Assembly (NCBI RefSeq): GCF_022662195.1
Contig: NZ_JAKMCS010000007.1
Span: forward strand, 124,001-188,000
Direction of reading: 5' to 3'
Origin: Aestuariivivens insulae
Lineage (GTDB): Bacteria > Bacteroidota > Bacteroidia > Flavobacteriales > Flavobacteriaceae
Length of the DNA stretch: 64,000 nt
In this document: positions 52,654 to 61,420 of the stretch, one piece after another
How the letters are laid out: each line of letters starts with the position of its first letter
Numbering within the stretch: the first letter of the stretch is position 1
Notes under the pieces: generated by a model
Seen by the model: only the letters and a program-made list of their open reading frames with translations
Told to the model about the DNA's origin: nothing
Database searches by the model: none
Position numbers and translations under genes: made by a program

Positions 52654-53523
52654 TTACCTTCTACCGTATTTGCGAATCAAAAAATAGACTACAATAATGG
52701 CTATTAATATTATTATAGCTCCAAGTAATCCCGATGCCAAGGAAGTAACTACAGATATCCTAAATACAGCTTGATCTTTAGTGTTAGCATTTTTTGCTGT
52801 AAATGTGGTCATGTAATCACCAGCAATGGTTTTGTCTGGTACTGTTAAAATAGCTGTAATATTTTCTGTTTCACCAGGAGAAAGACTCTCAATCTTTGAA
52901 GGTTTATAAACAACACTCCATTTAGGTGGTGTTTTACTACTAAGTTCAATATCGCCTAAATTTAAAGAACCTGTGTTCTTAACTGTCAATTGAATTTCTT
53001 TTTTTTCTCCTTCAGTAATCTTATCACTTAGCCTGCCTGTAGGTGTACTGATTTCAAATGCATAGGAACCACTAACAACAGCCTCTAAAGCTAAGTTTAG
53101 TGATTCCTCTTCTGATTGGGCAGTCACAGAAATTTTGTATTTCTTTGGAGTCGCTTCATGTGAAGGATAGAATTCCAAATTAATTATTTCTCTTTTACCG
53201 TGGTCTACCTTAATAGAAGTTACTTGTTTTCCTTTAGCTTTAAAAATCGTTTTCCAACCTTCAGGAACCTTAGCGCTTAGTTGATAAATTTGATCTTCAG
53301 TGGTATTGTTTTGAAGCGTCGTGGTATAACGAAACACTTGATCAACCGAAGATTCAATATTAATTAAATCGGAGGTGAAAGTAGATTTAGAATCACTATC
53401 CTTTAATGGCTGGTTTTGAGCGTTTAAGGATGTGGGGACTCCAGAAATAATAAAAAAAAGAAATGTAATTAAAGTGTAGAAACACTTAGAAGTGTTCAGT
53501 CTAGATAAATAATTGAATAACAT
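52654..53523 (-). CDS. NEW3-domain membrane-anchored protein
   Basis: A 289-residue protein with an N-terminal signal (CFYTLITFLFFIISGVPTSLNA). Two Ig-like repeats of about 110 residues each contain TTLQNNTTEDQIYQLSAKVPEGW and LTVKNTGSLNLGDIELSSKTPPKW, the NEW3 (alpha-galactosidase-associated) pattern. One C-terminal membrane helix (LLGAIIILIAIIVVYFLI) ends in RKYGRR. The bulk therefore faces the periplasm while the tail is cytoplasmic. Genes of this type often precede ABC-2 exporters in Bacteroidota and archaea. It may bind the exported substrate or a periplasmic partner. The domain has no catalytic residues. Confidence 0.85.
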   Translation of the reverse strand: MLFNYLSRLNTSKCFYTLITFLFFIISGVPTSLNAQNQPLKDSDSKSTFTSDLINIESSVDQVFRYTTTLQNNTTEDQIYQLSAKVPEGWKTIFKAKGKQVTSIKVDHGKREIINLEFYPSHEATPKKYKISVTAQSEEESLNLALEAVVSGSYAFEISTPTGRLSDKITEGEKKEIQLTVKNTGSLNLGDIELSSKTPPKWSVVYKPSKIESLSPGETENITAILTVPDKTIAGDYMTTFTAKNANTKDQAVFRISVVTSLASGLLGAIIILIAIIVVYFLIRKYGRR

Positions 53524-53830
53524 AACAAAACAAAATAATTATTATTAAAAAATGAAATTGATTAATCTATTAATTATAAAATGCTTTATATACGAACTAT
53601 TTTTATTTAGGGCTTGAAATTAATATTTGAGAAAAAAAAATAAAAAAACGAAAACGAATTTGTGAAAATTTTAACAAAATAACATGTGTTAATTTAATTT
53701 TGAAAGACTACATGGAATCTTAGATTCAGATATTATTTAAATATGTTAGATGGGCTCTGTGAAAATAGGGCTTGTGTAGTGATTTGTATTTTGGAATATG
53801 ATAATATTAATGGAAATTTAGTTACATTTT

Positions 53831-53893
53831 AAATCAATCAATCAATCAATCTATCAATCTATCTATCAATCAATCAATCAATCAATCAATCCC
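53831..53893. repeat. AATC tetranucleotide repeat tract
   Basis: About 15 units of the type AATC or TATC in 63 bases, with several CTAT interruptions. It lies about 140 bp upstream of the napD start. Such tracts may change length by slippage. Confidence 0.85.
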
Positions 53894-53990
53894 AGTTACA
53901 TATCCAACCAAGTATTCCATAAACCTCATTCATCAATTATTTAGAATTTATCTAAACTAATTTTACTGATAAATGTCATAAATATAAATT

Positions 53991-54020
53991 TTTGATAAAG
54001 ATATTTTTGTCTTAAATTTA
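53991..54020 (+). promoter_or_regulatory. probable napD promoter
   Basis: TTTG (53991-53994) and TAAATTTA (54013-54020), 18 bp apart, agree with the Bacteroidota -33 and -7 elements except for one base. The -7 element ends 16 nt before the napD ATG, giving a very short leader. Confidence 0.5.
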
Positions 54021-54036
54021 TTGAAAACGAAATTAT

Positions 54037-54276
54037 ATGCCCATAAAAAGTTATTTGGCCCATCCACACGAAGGCAAAAAACAAGAGCTTATAGATGCCT
54101 TATTGGCGCTAAAGAATTGCGAAGTTATTCCGGCAGAAAATAAAGATATCCTAATTGTTATTACAGATACGGCAGACAATTATCAAGACGAGATTTTAAA
54201 AGAACAAATAGAAGCTATAGCTAGTTTAAAGTTGTTGGCTATGGTTTCTGGATTTAATACACCCAAAAACAATTAA
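54037..54276 (+). CDS. napD: NapD-like nitrate reductase chaperone
   Basis: This 79-residue protein starts MPIKSYLAHPHEGKKQELID and continues with ILIVITDTADNYQDEILKEQIEAIASLKLLAMVSGF, the ferredoxin-like alternating pattern of NapD. NapD binds the Tat signal of NapA in the cytoplasm and delays export until the molybdenum cofactor is inserted. Its position 3 bp before napA agrees with that. The sequence is short and divergent from E. coli NapD, so the call relies partly on context. Confidence 0.78.
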   Translation: MPIKSYLAHPHEGKKQELIDALLALKNCEVIPAENKDILIVITDTADNYQDEILKEQIEAIASLKLLAMVSGFNTPKNN

Positions 54277-54279
54277 TTT

Positions 54280-56607
54280 ATGTATACCTCTCTAACCAAT
54301 AGACGAAGTTTCATCAAAAAAATGGCAGCATTGTCTGCAATGACAGCAGCAGCTACCATGTTTCCGGGCATTATATTTGCCGCTCAACAAGAAGAAGGCC
54401 TGCCCAAAGGAGGTAATTTAGATTGGAAAAAAGCACCTTGTCGCTTTTGTGGCGTAGGTTGCGGGGTTTTGGTAGGCATTGAAAACGGTAAGGCCGTTGC
54501 GGTAAAAGGCGACCCAAATTCTACAGTAAATAAAGGCCTGTGCTGCGTTAAGGGCTACCATTCCGTTATGGCTATGTACGGCAAGGATAGGTTGACCAAA
54601 CCCTTGGTCAAGAAAAATGGGACTTATGTAGAAACTTCCATGGAAGAAGCTTTAGACCTTATAGCTTCTAAAATGCAGGAAACGATTAAGGATCATGGTA
54701 AAGATGCGGTATCTATTTACGGTTCGGGACAGTGGACCATTCCAGATGGCTATGTGGCTTCCAAATTATTTAAAGGCTGTATCGGGACCAATAACGTAGA
54801 GGCTAACGCTAGATTATGTATGGCGAGTGCCGTAACGGGATTTTTAACCTCTTTTGGAATAGATGAACCTATGGGCTGTTATGAAGATATAGACCATGCC
54901 GATGTATTTGTTCTGTGGGGCAATAATATGGCCGAAATGCATCCCGTATTGTTCTCAAGGTTATTGGACCAACGTTTAAAACGAGGGGTGAAAATTATAG
55001 ACTTTGCAACGCGTACCACTCGTACCAGTATGGCGGCCGATAAATCCATTATTTTTAAACCACAAACCGATTTAGCCGTAGCCAATGCCATTTGTTATGA
55101 AATCATTAAAAATGGTTGGGTAAACAAATCATTCGTTGAAAAGCATTGTAATTTTAGCAAAGGACTGACCAATATGGGCTATGGTCTGGAAGACAATTAT
55201 AAATTTACGGACAAACCCGAAAAGATAGATTTTGAAGCCTACAAGGCATTTTTGGAAGATTACTCACCAGAACAGGTTGAAAAAATTTCTGGTGTATCGG
55301 CTAAAGACATTAAATATATGGCGGCCTACTATGGCGATCCTAACAAGAAGGTCATGTCGCTATGGTGTATGGGAATGAACCAACATACAAGAGGGACTTG
55401 GATTAATAATTTGGTGTACAATATCCATTTGTTAACCGGAAAAATTTCTACCCCAGGAAACAGTCCGTTTTCACTAACAGGCCAGCCCAGTGCCTGTGGA
55501 ACGGTAAGGGAAGTGGGGACATTAACCCATAAACTGCCTCATGGTGTGGTAATGAATAAAGAGCATCGTGAGTTTGCGGCCAAAATATGGGACGTGCCGG
55601 TAGAAAATATTCCTGCCAAACCCACCTACCATACCGTAGAAATGTTTAGGGCTCTAGATAGGGGCGACATTCGTTTCATGTGGATACAGGTTACCAATCC
55701 TATGGTTACCATGCCTAAATTGAAACGCTATAGAGAAGCCGCTAAAAAAGAAGGGCGCTTTATTGTGGTGTCGGATATCTACCCAACGCCAACAACCGAT
55801 ATCGCCGATGTTATTTTACCTTCGGCTATGTGGGTAGAGCGTGAGGGCATGTATGGTAACTCCGAACGACGTACCCAATATTTCGAACAAATGGTAGAAC
55901 CACCAGGAGAAGCTATGAGCGATACTTGGCAATTGATAGAAGTGGCCAAGCGCTTGGGGTACGAAAAGCAATTTTACTATAAAAAAGAAACCCATATAGA
56001 GGAGATTTATAATGAATATCGTCGTCATCACGACAATAAAAAACATAATCTGGCACCGTTGGAAGTGCTAAAGGCAAACCCAGGAATGCAATGGCCTTAT
56101 GTAGATGGAAAGCCAACCCAATGGCGTTTCAATGCAAAATACGATCTCGCTTGTAGTAATGGTGAAGATTTCCATTTTTATGGCAAACCAGATGGGAAAG
56201 CTGTAATTTGGCAACGCCCCTACGAGCCTGCTGCCGAAGAGCCAGATCAAGAATATCCATATTGGTTAAATACAGGACGCGTGGTCGAGCATTGGCATAC
56301 CGGATCCATGACAAGAAGGATACCTGTATTGCATAAGGCCATGCCACATGCTTATGTGGAACTGAATCCAAAAGACGCTAAGCGCATGCAAATAAAAACG
56401 GGAGATAAGGTTAGGTTAACCACAAGACGTGGGGATATCGTGTTACCTGCATCGGTAAACCAACGGGGCGTACCGGAGCCTATGCAAGTATTCGTGCCAT
56501 TTTTTGATGAGAATATGCTTATTAACGATATTACATTAGATTCTTTCTGTCCTATTTCAAAAGAGCCAGACTATAAAAAATGTGCCGTTAAGGTTGAAAA
56601 AGCATAG
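54280..56607 (+). CDS. napA: periplasmic nitrate reductase catalytic subunit
   Basis: A 775-residue molybdoenzyme. The Tat signal NRRSFIKK (8-15) directs export. The 4Fe-4S ligands are C54, C57, C61 and C89 (CRFCGVGCG to GLCCVKG), and the molybdenum ligand is C178 in ANARLCMASAVTGF. C-terminal motifs include NTGRVVEHWHTGSMTRR, typical of NapA for cofactor binding. It reduces nitrate to nitrite in the periplasm with electrons from its cytochrome partner. Compared with enteric NapA (about 828 residues) it is slightly shorter. It is preceded by napD and followed 3 bp later by a NapB-like gene, so subunits are cotranslated. Confidence 0.96.
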   Translation: MYTSLTNRRSFIKKMAALSAMTAAATMFPGIIFAAQQEEGLPKGGNLDWKKAPCRFCGVGCGVLVGIENGKAVAVKGDPNSTVNKGLCCVKGYHSVMAMYGKDRLTKPLVKKNGTYVETSMEEALDLIASKMQETIKDHGKDAVSIYGSGQWTIPDGYVASKLFKGCIGTNNVEANARLCMASAVTGFLTSFGIDEPMGCYEDIDHADVFVLWGNNMAEMHPVLFSRLLDQRLKRGVKIIDFATRTTRTSMAADKSIIFKPQTDLAVANAICYEIIKNGWVNKSFVEKHCNFSKGLTNMGYGLEDNYKFTDKPEKIDFEAYKAFLEDYSPEQVEKISGVSAKDIKYMAAYYGDPNKKVMSLWCMGMNQHTRGTWINNLVYNIHLLTGKISTPGNSPFSLTGQPSACGTVREVGTLTHKLPHGVVMNKEHREFAAKIWDVPVENIPAKPTYHTVEMFRALDRGDIRFMWIQVTNPMVTMPKLKRYREAAKKEGRFIVVSDIYPTPTTDIADVILPSAMWVEREGMYGNSERRTQYFEQMVEPPGEAMSDTWQLIEVAKRLGYEKQFYYKKETHIEEIYNEYRRHHDNKKHNLAPLEVLKANPGMQWPYVDGKPTQWRFNAKYDLACSNGEDFHFYGKPDGKAVIWQRPYEPAAEEPDQEYPYWLNTGRVVEHWHTGSMTRRIPVLHKAMPHAYVELNPKDAKRMQIKTGDKVRLTTRRGDIVLPASVNQRGVPEPMQVFVPFFDENMLINDITLDSFCPISKEPDYKKCAVKVEKA

Positions 56608-56610
56608 GTT

Positions 56611-57300
56611 ATGAAAAAGCGATTAGGAATCATATCATTATTTGTTATTCTATTCATTGCGTTTATAACCATATGGAATTTTAGCTATCAAACCGGTAGG
56701 GAGGAAGCATATGTTCCTATGGATGGCAATAATGCAATTACTGAAATTCCGTCTGAGATAGGTGTGTTCCAACGTGCTGAATTTGCTTTGGATTATGCCA
56801 ATATGCCCATAGACGAAAACCATCAGCGTACATTAAAAACCTATTATAACAATCGGGCTTATCATGGGGCACCTCCCAGTATACCACATCCTGTAAAAGA
56901 AGAGCGTAGTATGGGCGGTAACACTTGTTTACAATGTCACCAAAATGGAGGCTTTGCAGAAAAATTCAATGCATATGCTCCGGTAACACCCCATCCCGAA
57001 ATGGTAAATTGCAGGCAATGCCATGTGCCACAACATACCAAAACACTATTTAGAGGAACTAATTTTGAAAGGTTACAGGCTCCTCAGGTGGGGGTGAACA
57101 ATGCCTTAGAAGGAAGCCCGCCGGTGGTACCACATCAAATACAAATGCATGAAAATTGTTTGTCCTGCCATGCAGGGCCAAGTGCTCCAAAAGAAATTAG
57201 GGTAACCCATCCAGAGCGCATCAACTGCAGGCAATGCCATGTACTTAACAATAAAGAGACCACAGATATAGGGGTATTTAAAAGACAATCCATACCATGA
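56611..57300 (+). CDS. napB: NapB-like cytochrome c with four haem sites
   Basis: The 229-residue protein has an N-terminal hydrophobic segment (LGIISLFVILFIAFITIW) that can act as signal or anchor. CXXCH motifs are at 106-110, 134-138, 183-187 and 206-210. The first two, within NTCLQCH and VNCRQCHVPQ, match the diheme core of NapB. The second pair repeats the pattern, each half beginning PP-xx-PH (88-93 and 170-175) and ending CRQCH. NapB normally has two haems, so this is a duplicated four-haem version. It would pass electrons to NapA. It shares ATGA with the next cytochrome gene. Confidence 0.85.
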   Translation: MKKRLGIISLFVILFIAFITIWNFSYQTGREEAYVPMDGNNAITEIPSEIGVFQRAEFALDYANMPIDENHQRTLKTYYNNRAYHGAPPSIPHPVKEERSMGGNTCLQCHQNGGFAEKFNAYAPVTPHPEMVNCRQCHVPQHTKTLFRGTNFERLQAPQVGVNNALEGSPPVVPHQIQMHENCLSCHAGPSAPKEIRVTHPERINCRQCHVLNNKETTDIGVFKRQSIP

Positions 57301-57926
57301 AGCATAGTTATAAAATAATATATTACTTACTGAGTGTTGTGTTTTTAATGTTGCTGTTTTCTTCATGCAAACATCATGAAGGGGAATACCATAACGTTAA
57401 CGATAAAATAGAGGCAGAAGGCAAGCACTATCAAGGCGTTTCGGTTTCTTCTGAAGCATATATAGGAGATATTAAAACTATTGAAGTTACAGAAGGCGAA
57501 CACACGTTTTTAATACCAGAACGAAAAACCCAAATTAAGTCTTATGCCTGTACCGAGTGCCATTCTAAACCACTTGATAAAATGCAAAATAAGGAAGGTA
57601 AAAAAGCGCACTGGGATATAGCGCTACACCATGCCAACGATAATGCCATGAACTGTGTGACTTGTCATAATGGAAGCAATATGGATGATTTAAAAAGTAT
57701 AACAGGTAATGTTATAGATTTTAATAAAAGCTATCAACTGTGTAGCCAATGCCATAACAAACAATTTGAAGATTGGAAAGGGGGAGCACATGGGAAGCGT
57801 ATTGGGGGATGGGCACCACCACGGGCATCGATGACCTGTGTAAATTGTCATAATCCGCACAAACCGCATTTTGATTCCAGATGGCCAGCACGTTATAATA
57901 CGCAAAAAGTAAAAGAAAGAGAATAG
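57297..57926 (+). CDS. four-haem cytochrome c lipoprotein
   Basis: A 209-residue lipoprotein (lipobox LMLLFSSC24) with four CXXCH sites: 85-89 (CTECH), 120-124 (CVTCH), 149-153 (CSQCH) and 181-185 (CVNCH). The last is in TCVNCHNPHKPHFDSRWP, a cytochrome c3/multihaem-like segment. No NapC-type N-terminal membrane anchor is present; anchoring is by lipid. By position, between the NapB-like cytochrome and the Fe-S/NrfD pair, it likely relays electrons from the membrane module to NapB. The family is not one of the named Nap subunits. Confidence 0.82.
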   Translation: MKHSYKIIYYLLSVVFLMLLFSSCKHHEGEYHNVNDKIEAEGKHYQGVSVSSEAYIGDIKTIEVTEGEHTFLIPERKTQIKSYACTECHSKPLDKMQNKEGKKAHWDIALHHANDNAMNCVTCHNGSNMDDLKSITGNVIDFNKSYQLCSQCHNKQFEDWKGGAHGKRIGGWAPPRASMTCVNCHNPHKPHFDSRWPARYNTQKVKERE

Positions 57927-57945
57927 ATCTACTAAAAATAAAGGT

Positions 57946-59025
57946 ATGAGTAGTAGCAAAAAGAAATGGTTTTCATTAAACCTATCCAATAAAAGTCAGA
58001 ACACAACATCTTGTGGTTGTGGAAAATCATCAGGGGGATGTGGCTCCCATAGTCCAACACCTAATGAAACCGACCAGCCAAAAGATGGTTTCGATCAGGT
58101 TTTTGATGTGAAGATGAGCCGTCGTACTGCATTTAAACAATTGGCGGCCAGTTTAGCTATAGGGGCTGGAGCAGTAAGTACTTCGTGCAGTGTTATTGCA
58201 GGCGACGAAAGCAAAGAAAAGGCACAAATAGATTGGGAAGAACAGTTTAAGGGCAATTATAAATTGATGAGCGATGAAGAAAAGCAAGCGACAGTAGATC
58301 GTTTGGTGCGTTCCTATCAATTGCGTACAGGCAAGACCTTGAATATGTCGGCTAAAAACGCCGAAAAAGATGTCTTGTTTGGTTATGCCTTTAATATCTC
58401 CAAATGCCAGGGCTATATGGATTGTGTGAGTGCTTGTGTTGAAGAGAACAACCAAGACAGGAATTCCCAAATGCAATACATCCGTATTCATGAGATGAAG
58501 GATGGCAAAGGATTTAATTTTAATGAAGCTGATGATAATTATTACCATGAAGTCCCGGCCGAAGGTCATTTTTATATGGGTACTCAATGTTTCCATTGCG
58601 ATAACCCGCCTTGTGTGGAAGTGTGTCCCGTGCAGGCCACATGGCGTGAAGATGATGGGTTGGTGGTTGTAGATTACGATTGGTGCGTAGGATGTCGTTA
58701 CTGTATGGCTGCTTGTCCGTACGACGGCCGACGTTTTAACTGGAGCAAACCGGAGGTTCCGGAAGAAGAGGTTAATAAGAATCAACATTATTTAGGTAAC
58801 CGCATGCGTAAGAAGGGCGTTATGGAAAAATGTACTTTTTGTGTGCAACGTTCCAGAGCAGGTAAAAACCCAGCTTGTGTAGAAGCCTGTCCAACGGGAG
58901 CACGTATTTTTGGGAATTTATTGGATCCAAACAGTACCATTCGTTGGGTATTGGAAAACAAGAAAGTATTCCGGTTAAAAGAAGATTTGGGTACGGAACC
59001 GAAGTTTTGGTATTTTATGGATTGA
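57946..59025 (+). CDS. Tat-exported 4Fe-4S ferredoxin-like subunit (NrfC/ActB-type)
   Basis: A 359-residue protein with AAGG four bases before the ATG. A 56-residue extension with C23, C25 and C32 (SCGCGKSSGGCG) precedes the Tat motif MSRRTAFKQLAA, then the Fe-S region. Cysteines are at 154/160/164, 215/218/223/227, 247/250/253/257 and 296/299/311/315. The first group, KCQGYMDCVSAC, has Tyr where a fourth Cys is expected, so one cluster may be 3Fe-4S or absent. Such proteins pair with NrfD-like membrane subunits as quinol dehydrogenases. An alternative start at the internal ATG (58114) would give a plain Tat signal, but the upstream part has good coding character and family precedent. Confidence 0.85.
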   Translation: MSSSKKKWFSLNLSNKSQNTTSCGCGKSSGGCGSHSPTPNETDQPKDGFDQVFDVKMSRRTAFKQLAASLAIGAGAVSTSCSVIAGDESKEKAQIDWEEQFKGNYKLMSDEEKQATVDRLVRSYQLRTGKTLNMSAKNAEKDVLFGYAFNISKCQGYMDCVSACVEENNQDRNSQMQYIRIHEMKDGKGFNFNEADDNYYHEVPAEGHFYMGTQCFHCDNPPCVEVCPVQATWREDDGLVVVDYDWCVGCRYCMAACPYDGRRFNWSKPEVPEEEVNKNQHYLGNRMRKKGVMEKCTFCVQRSRAGKNPACVEACPTGARIFGNLLDPNSTIRWVLENKKVFRLKEDLGTEPKFWYFMD

Positions 59026-59288
59026 TGGCATGGCGTTAGGTTGGTAGAGGCAGGGATTGAAGATAATACCCTTTTTGTACAGATGTAGATAGCCGTCATT
59101 ACGAGACGTTGCATGGAGCTTGTCGAAATGAGAACGACTAAGTAATCTCTTCAAATTAAAGAGATGGCCAAATTATGTAAAGCGAGGTTTATAATGACAA
59201 ATATTAAACCCAACCCATTCCCGTAAATCAGGAAAGGACAAGGACCAAGAATAAAAAGAGCATGTAGGCAACTAAGAGTTATAATAAA

Positions 59289-60506
59289 ATGAGAAGACTT
59301 AAAGTTTTTAAAAGTTTAGTAAAGGATAGTTTAGATATAACCACGCGCGGGTCTAAAAAATACCATTTATGGATGGGGTTTTTAACACTTGTCATGTTAA
59401 TTGGAATGTATTGCTATTCCATTCAGTTAGAGCATGGATTAAGCGTTACGGGTATGACAGACCGTGTAAGTTGGGGGCTTTATATTTCTAATTTTACCTT
59501 TTTGGTAGGGGTTGCAGCAGCGGCAGTTATGTTGGTGATGCCCACCTATGTTTTAAAGGATATCGATTTTAAACAAGCGGTGCTTATAGGGGAAGGTTTG
59601 GCTGTAGCAGCCCTAATTATGTGTTTGGCTTTTGTTATTGCCGATATGGGCGGACCATCGGTGTTGTGGCATATGATACCAGGGATAGGCGTGTTCAATT
59701 TTCCAAATTCGATGCTAACCTGGGATGTTATTGTGCTTAACGGTTACCTATTTATAAATATTACCATACCATTTTATATCCTTTTTAGGCATTACCAAGG
59801 AAAGGAATCTAAATCTAGCGTTTATGTGCCAGGAGCCTTTATTTCGGTGTTTTGGGCGGTAGGTATCCATTTGGTTACGGCATTCTTGTATCAGGGGCTC
59901 CAAGCCAGGCCATTTTGGAATAATGCCTTATTGGGCCCTCGGTTTTTAGCATCGGCTTTTGCAGCAGGACCTGCACTAATAATTTTGGTTCTGGCCATAA
60001 TAAGAACCTATACGTCGTTTAAGATTGAAGATAAAACCATTAAAAAGATTGCGATGGTAGTTACGGTAGCGGCACAGATTAATTTGATCATGTTGATATC
60101 TGAACTGTTTAAGGAGTTTTATGCGCCTACACACCATAGTGAAAGTGCATATTACCTGTTCTTTGGCTTACATGGAAAGGATGCCTTGTTGCCATGGATA
60201 TGGACGGCCATTCCTTTAAATGTATTGGCTACTGTTTTACTGACTTTCCATAAATTACGTAATAATTTTAAGGTCTTGTTCTTTTCTTGCTTTATCCTGT
60301 TTATAGCGATATGGATAGAGAAAGGGTTTGGTTTAATTGTACCCGGATTTATACCAGGGCCATATGGTAAAATTGCCGAATACACACCAACACTTATTGA
60401 AATAGGAGTGACCTTAGGTATATGGGCTTTGGGAGCCTTTGTGTTTACTATATTGGCCAAAACGGCTATTGCTATAGAAATAGGGAAACTTCGATATAAG
60501 GGCTAG
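59289..60506 (+). CDS. NrfD/PsrC-like polytopic quinol-binding membrane subunit
   Basis: This 405-residue protein has about 10 hydrophobic segments. YHLWMGFLTLVMLIGMYCYSIQLEHGL opens the first bundle, followed by SWGLYISNFTFLVGVAAAAVMLV and ADMGGPSVLWHMIPGIG, characteristic of the NrfD/ActC/PsrC family. It anchors the Fe-S subunit and exchanges electrons with menaquinone. It lies 263 bp after the Fe-S gene, a gap containing no gene, but the order Fe-S then NrfD-like is standard. I infer that it takes the place of NapC in feeding the periplasmic nitrate reductase. Confidence 0.88.
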   Translation: MRRLKVFKSLVKDSLDITTRGSKKYHLWMGFLTLVMLIGMYCYSIQLEHGLSVTGMTDRVSWGLYISNFTFLVGVAAAAVMLVMPTYVLKDIDFKQAVLIGEGLAVAALIMCLAFVIADMGGPSVLWHMIPGIGVFNFPNSMLTWDVIVLNGYLFINITIPFYILFRHYQGKESKSSVYVPGAFISVFWAVGIHLVTAFLYQGLQARPFWNNALLGPRFLASAFAAGPALIILVLAIIRTYTSFKIEDKTIKKIAMVVTVAAQINLIMLISELFKEFYAPTHHSESAYYLFFGLHGKDALLPWIWTAIPLNVLATVLLTFHKLRNNFKVLFFSCFILFIAIWIEKGFGLIVPGFIPGPYGKIAEYTPTLIEIGVTLGIWALGAFVFTILAKTAIAIEIGKLRYKG

Positions 60507-60612
60507 GAGAGCATTGTATTATTCCTAATATTTACCTGCAAATATCCAGTTTATATAAAAATAGCGTACAACTTTTATTGAGCTTTCAAAAATAAGTATA
60601 TTGTGTTTAAAA

Positions 60613-60630
60613 ATAAGTATAAATACTTAT
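60613..60630. promoter_or_regulatory. palindromic operator upstream of Fnr-like gene
   Basis: ATAAGTAT-AA-ATACTTAT, with core TAAGTA-N4-TACTTA. It overlaps the start of the likely -7 element TATATTTG (60628-60635), a place suited to autorepression. An extra half-site, AATAAGTATA, lies at 60591-60600. Confidence 0.7.
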
Positions 60631-60658
60631 ATTTGTTTTGATTCTTTAAGTTGTTAAT

Positions 60659-61420
60659 TTGTTACATACCGCTACAGTAAATACCATAACCAGTTCTACC
60701 CGTAAGCGCATTTCCTATGATGTGTCCTGTATGGCCTGTGAGAATCATAACTGTTTGATAAAAAGAAATGTTGGGGCATTTGAAAATAGTAAACTAACTA
60801 CTGAAAAGAACAATCTACGATGTAAAAAAGGTCAACAGTTTATTATGGAGGGCGCGCCAGTTAATGGACTTTTCTTTATTTTAAAGGGAAAAGTTAAGGT
60901 ATATAGGACCGGAATTAATGGCAGGGAGCAAATTGTACGTTTTGCCAGAGCAGGAGAGATTATTGGGCATCGTGGCTTTGGTACAGAGGAGTATTATTCT
61001 ATAGGGGCTATGGCATTGGAAGATTCGGTACTCTGTTATTTTTCCAAGGATAATTTACAAGAGGCTTTAATGGACAATCCGAAGTTAACTTACGATTTAA
61101 TGTTGTTTTATGCCAATGAGCTTAATCGGAGTGAATCTAAGGTTAAGACCATTTCCCAAATGACCGTGCGCGAACGTGTTATTGATACCTTATTATATAT
61201 AAACAGGAAGTTTGGTGAAAACAAAGGCTTTCTAGATGTGTCTTTAAGCAGACGCGAGTATGCCGAATATGCAGGTACAACAGAAGAACAGGTTATCAGG
61301 GTTTTTTCCGTCTTAAAAAAGGAAAACCTTATTGTTGCCAAAGGAAAAAAAATTGGTATCGTAGATGTACAACGTCTTAAAAATGAGATTAGCGAACATA
61401 ACTTCTACCTCGATAGCTAA
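60659..61420 (+). CDS. Crp/Fnr family regulator with Fnr-like cysteine cluster
   Basis: A 253-residue protein. Cysteines C24, C27 and C32 (SCMACENHNC) near the N-terminus plus C126 (SVLCYF) recall the four ligands of the Fnr 4Fe-4S cluster. The cNMP-like beta-roll covers about 50-150 and the DNA-binding helix-turn-helix about 205-235 (SRREYAEYAGTTEEQVIRVFSVL). In the recognition helix, Ile replaces the Ser that E. coli FNR uses to read TTGAT, fitting a different half-site. The start is taken as TTG at 60659 because the only later ATG splits the cysteine motif. It lies between the nap genes and the nitrate importer and likely senses oxygen or NO. Confidence 0.88.
   Translation: MLHTATVNTITSSTRKRISYDVSCMACENHNCLIKRNVGAFENSKLTTEKNNLRCKKGQQFIMEGAPVNGLFFILKGKVKVYRTGINGREQIVRFARAGEIIGHRGFGTEEYYSIGAMALEDSVLCYFSKDNLQEALMDNPKLTYDLMLFYANELNRSESKVKTISQMTVRERVIDTLLYINRKFGENKGFLDVSLSRREYAEYAGTTEEQVIRVFSVLKKENLIVAKGKKIGIVDVQRLKNEISEHNFYLDS

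Larger units (their letters stand above)
53524..54036. other. 513-bp divergent intergenic region
   Basis: AT-rich region between the divergent NEW3 and napD genes. It holds the AATC tetranucleotide tract and the likely napD promoter, listed separately. No RNA gene or small coding frame is recognised. Confidence 0.6.

Noticed and set aside
53831-53893. Possible CRISPR array
   Set aside because: The repeat unit is four bases with no spacers and no cas genes are present.
58153-58788. 211-codon open frame on the minus strand inside the Fe-S gene
   Set aside because: It is antisense to conserved cysteine motifs and its His-rich product is an artefact of the opposite frame.
59090-59155. REP-like repeat (CATTACGAG and GAAATGAG blocks) between the Fe-S and NrfD-like genes
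   Set aside because: It resembles scattered intergenic repeats of flavobacteria, but only degenerate pieces are present and no second copy was seen in the window.
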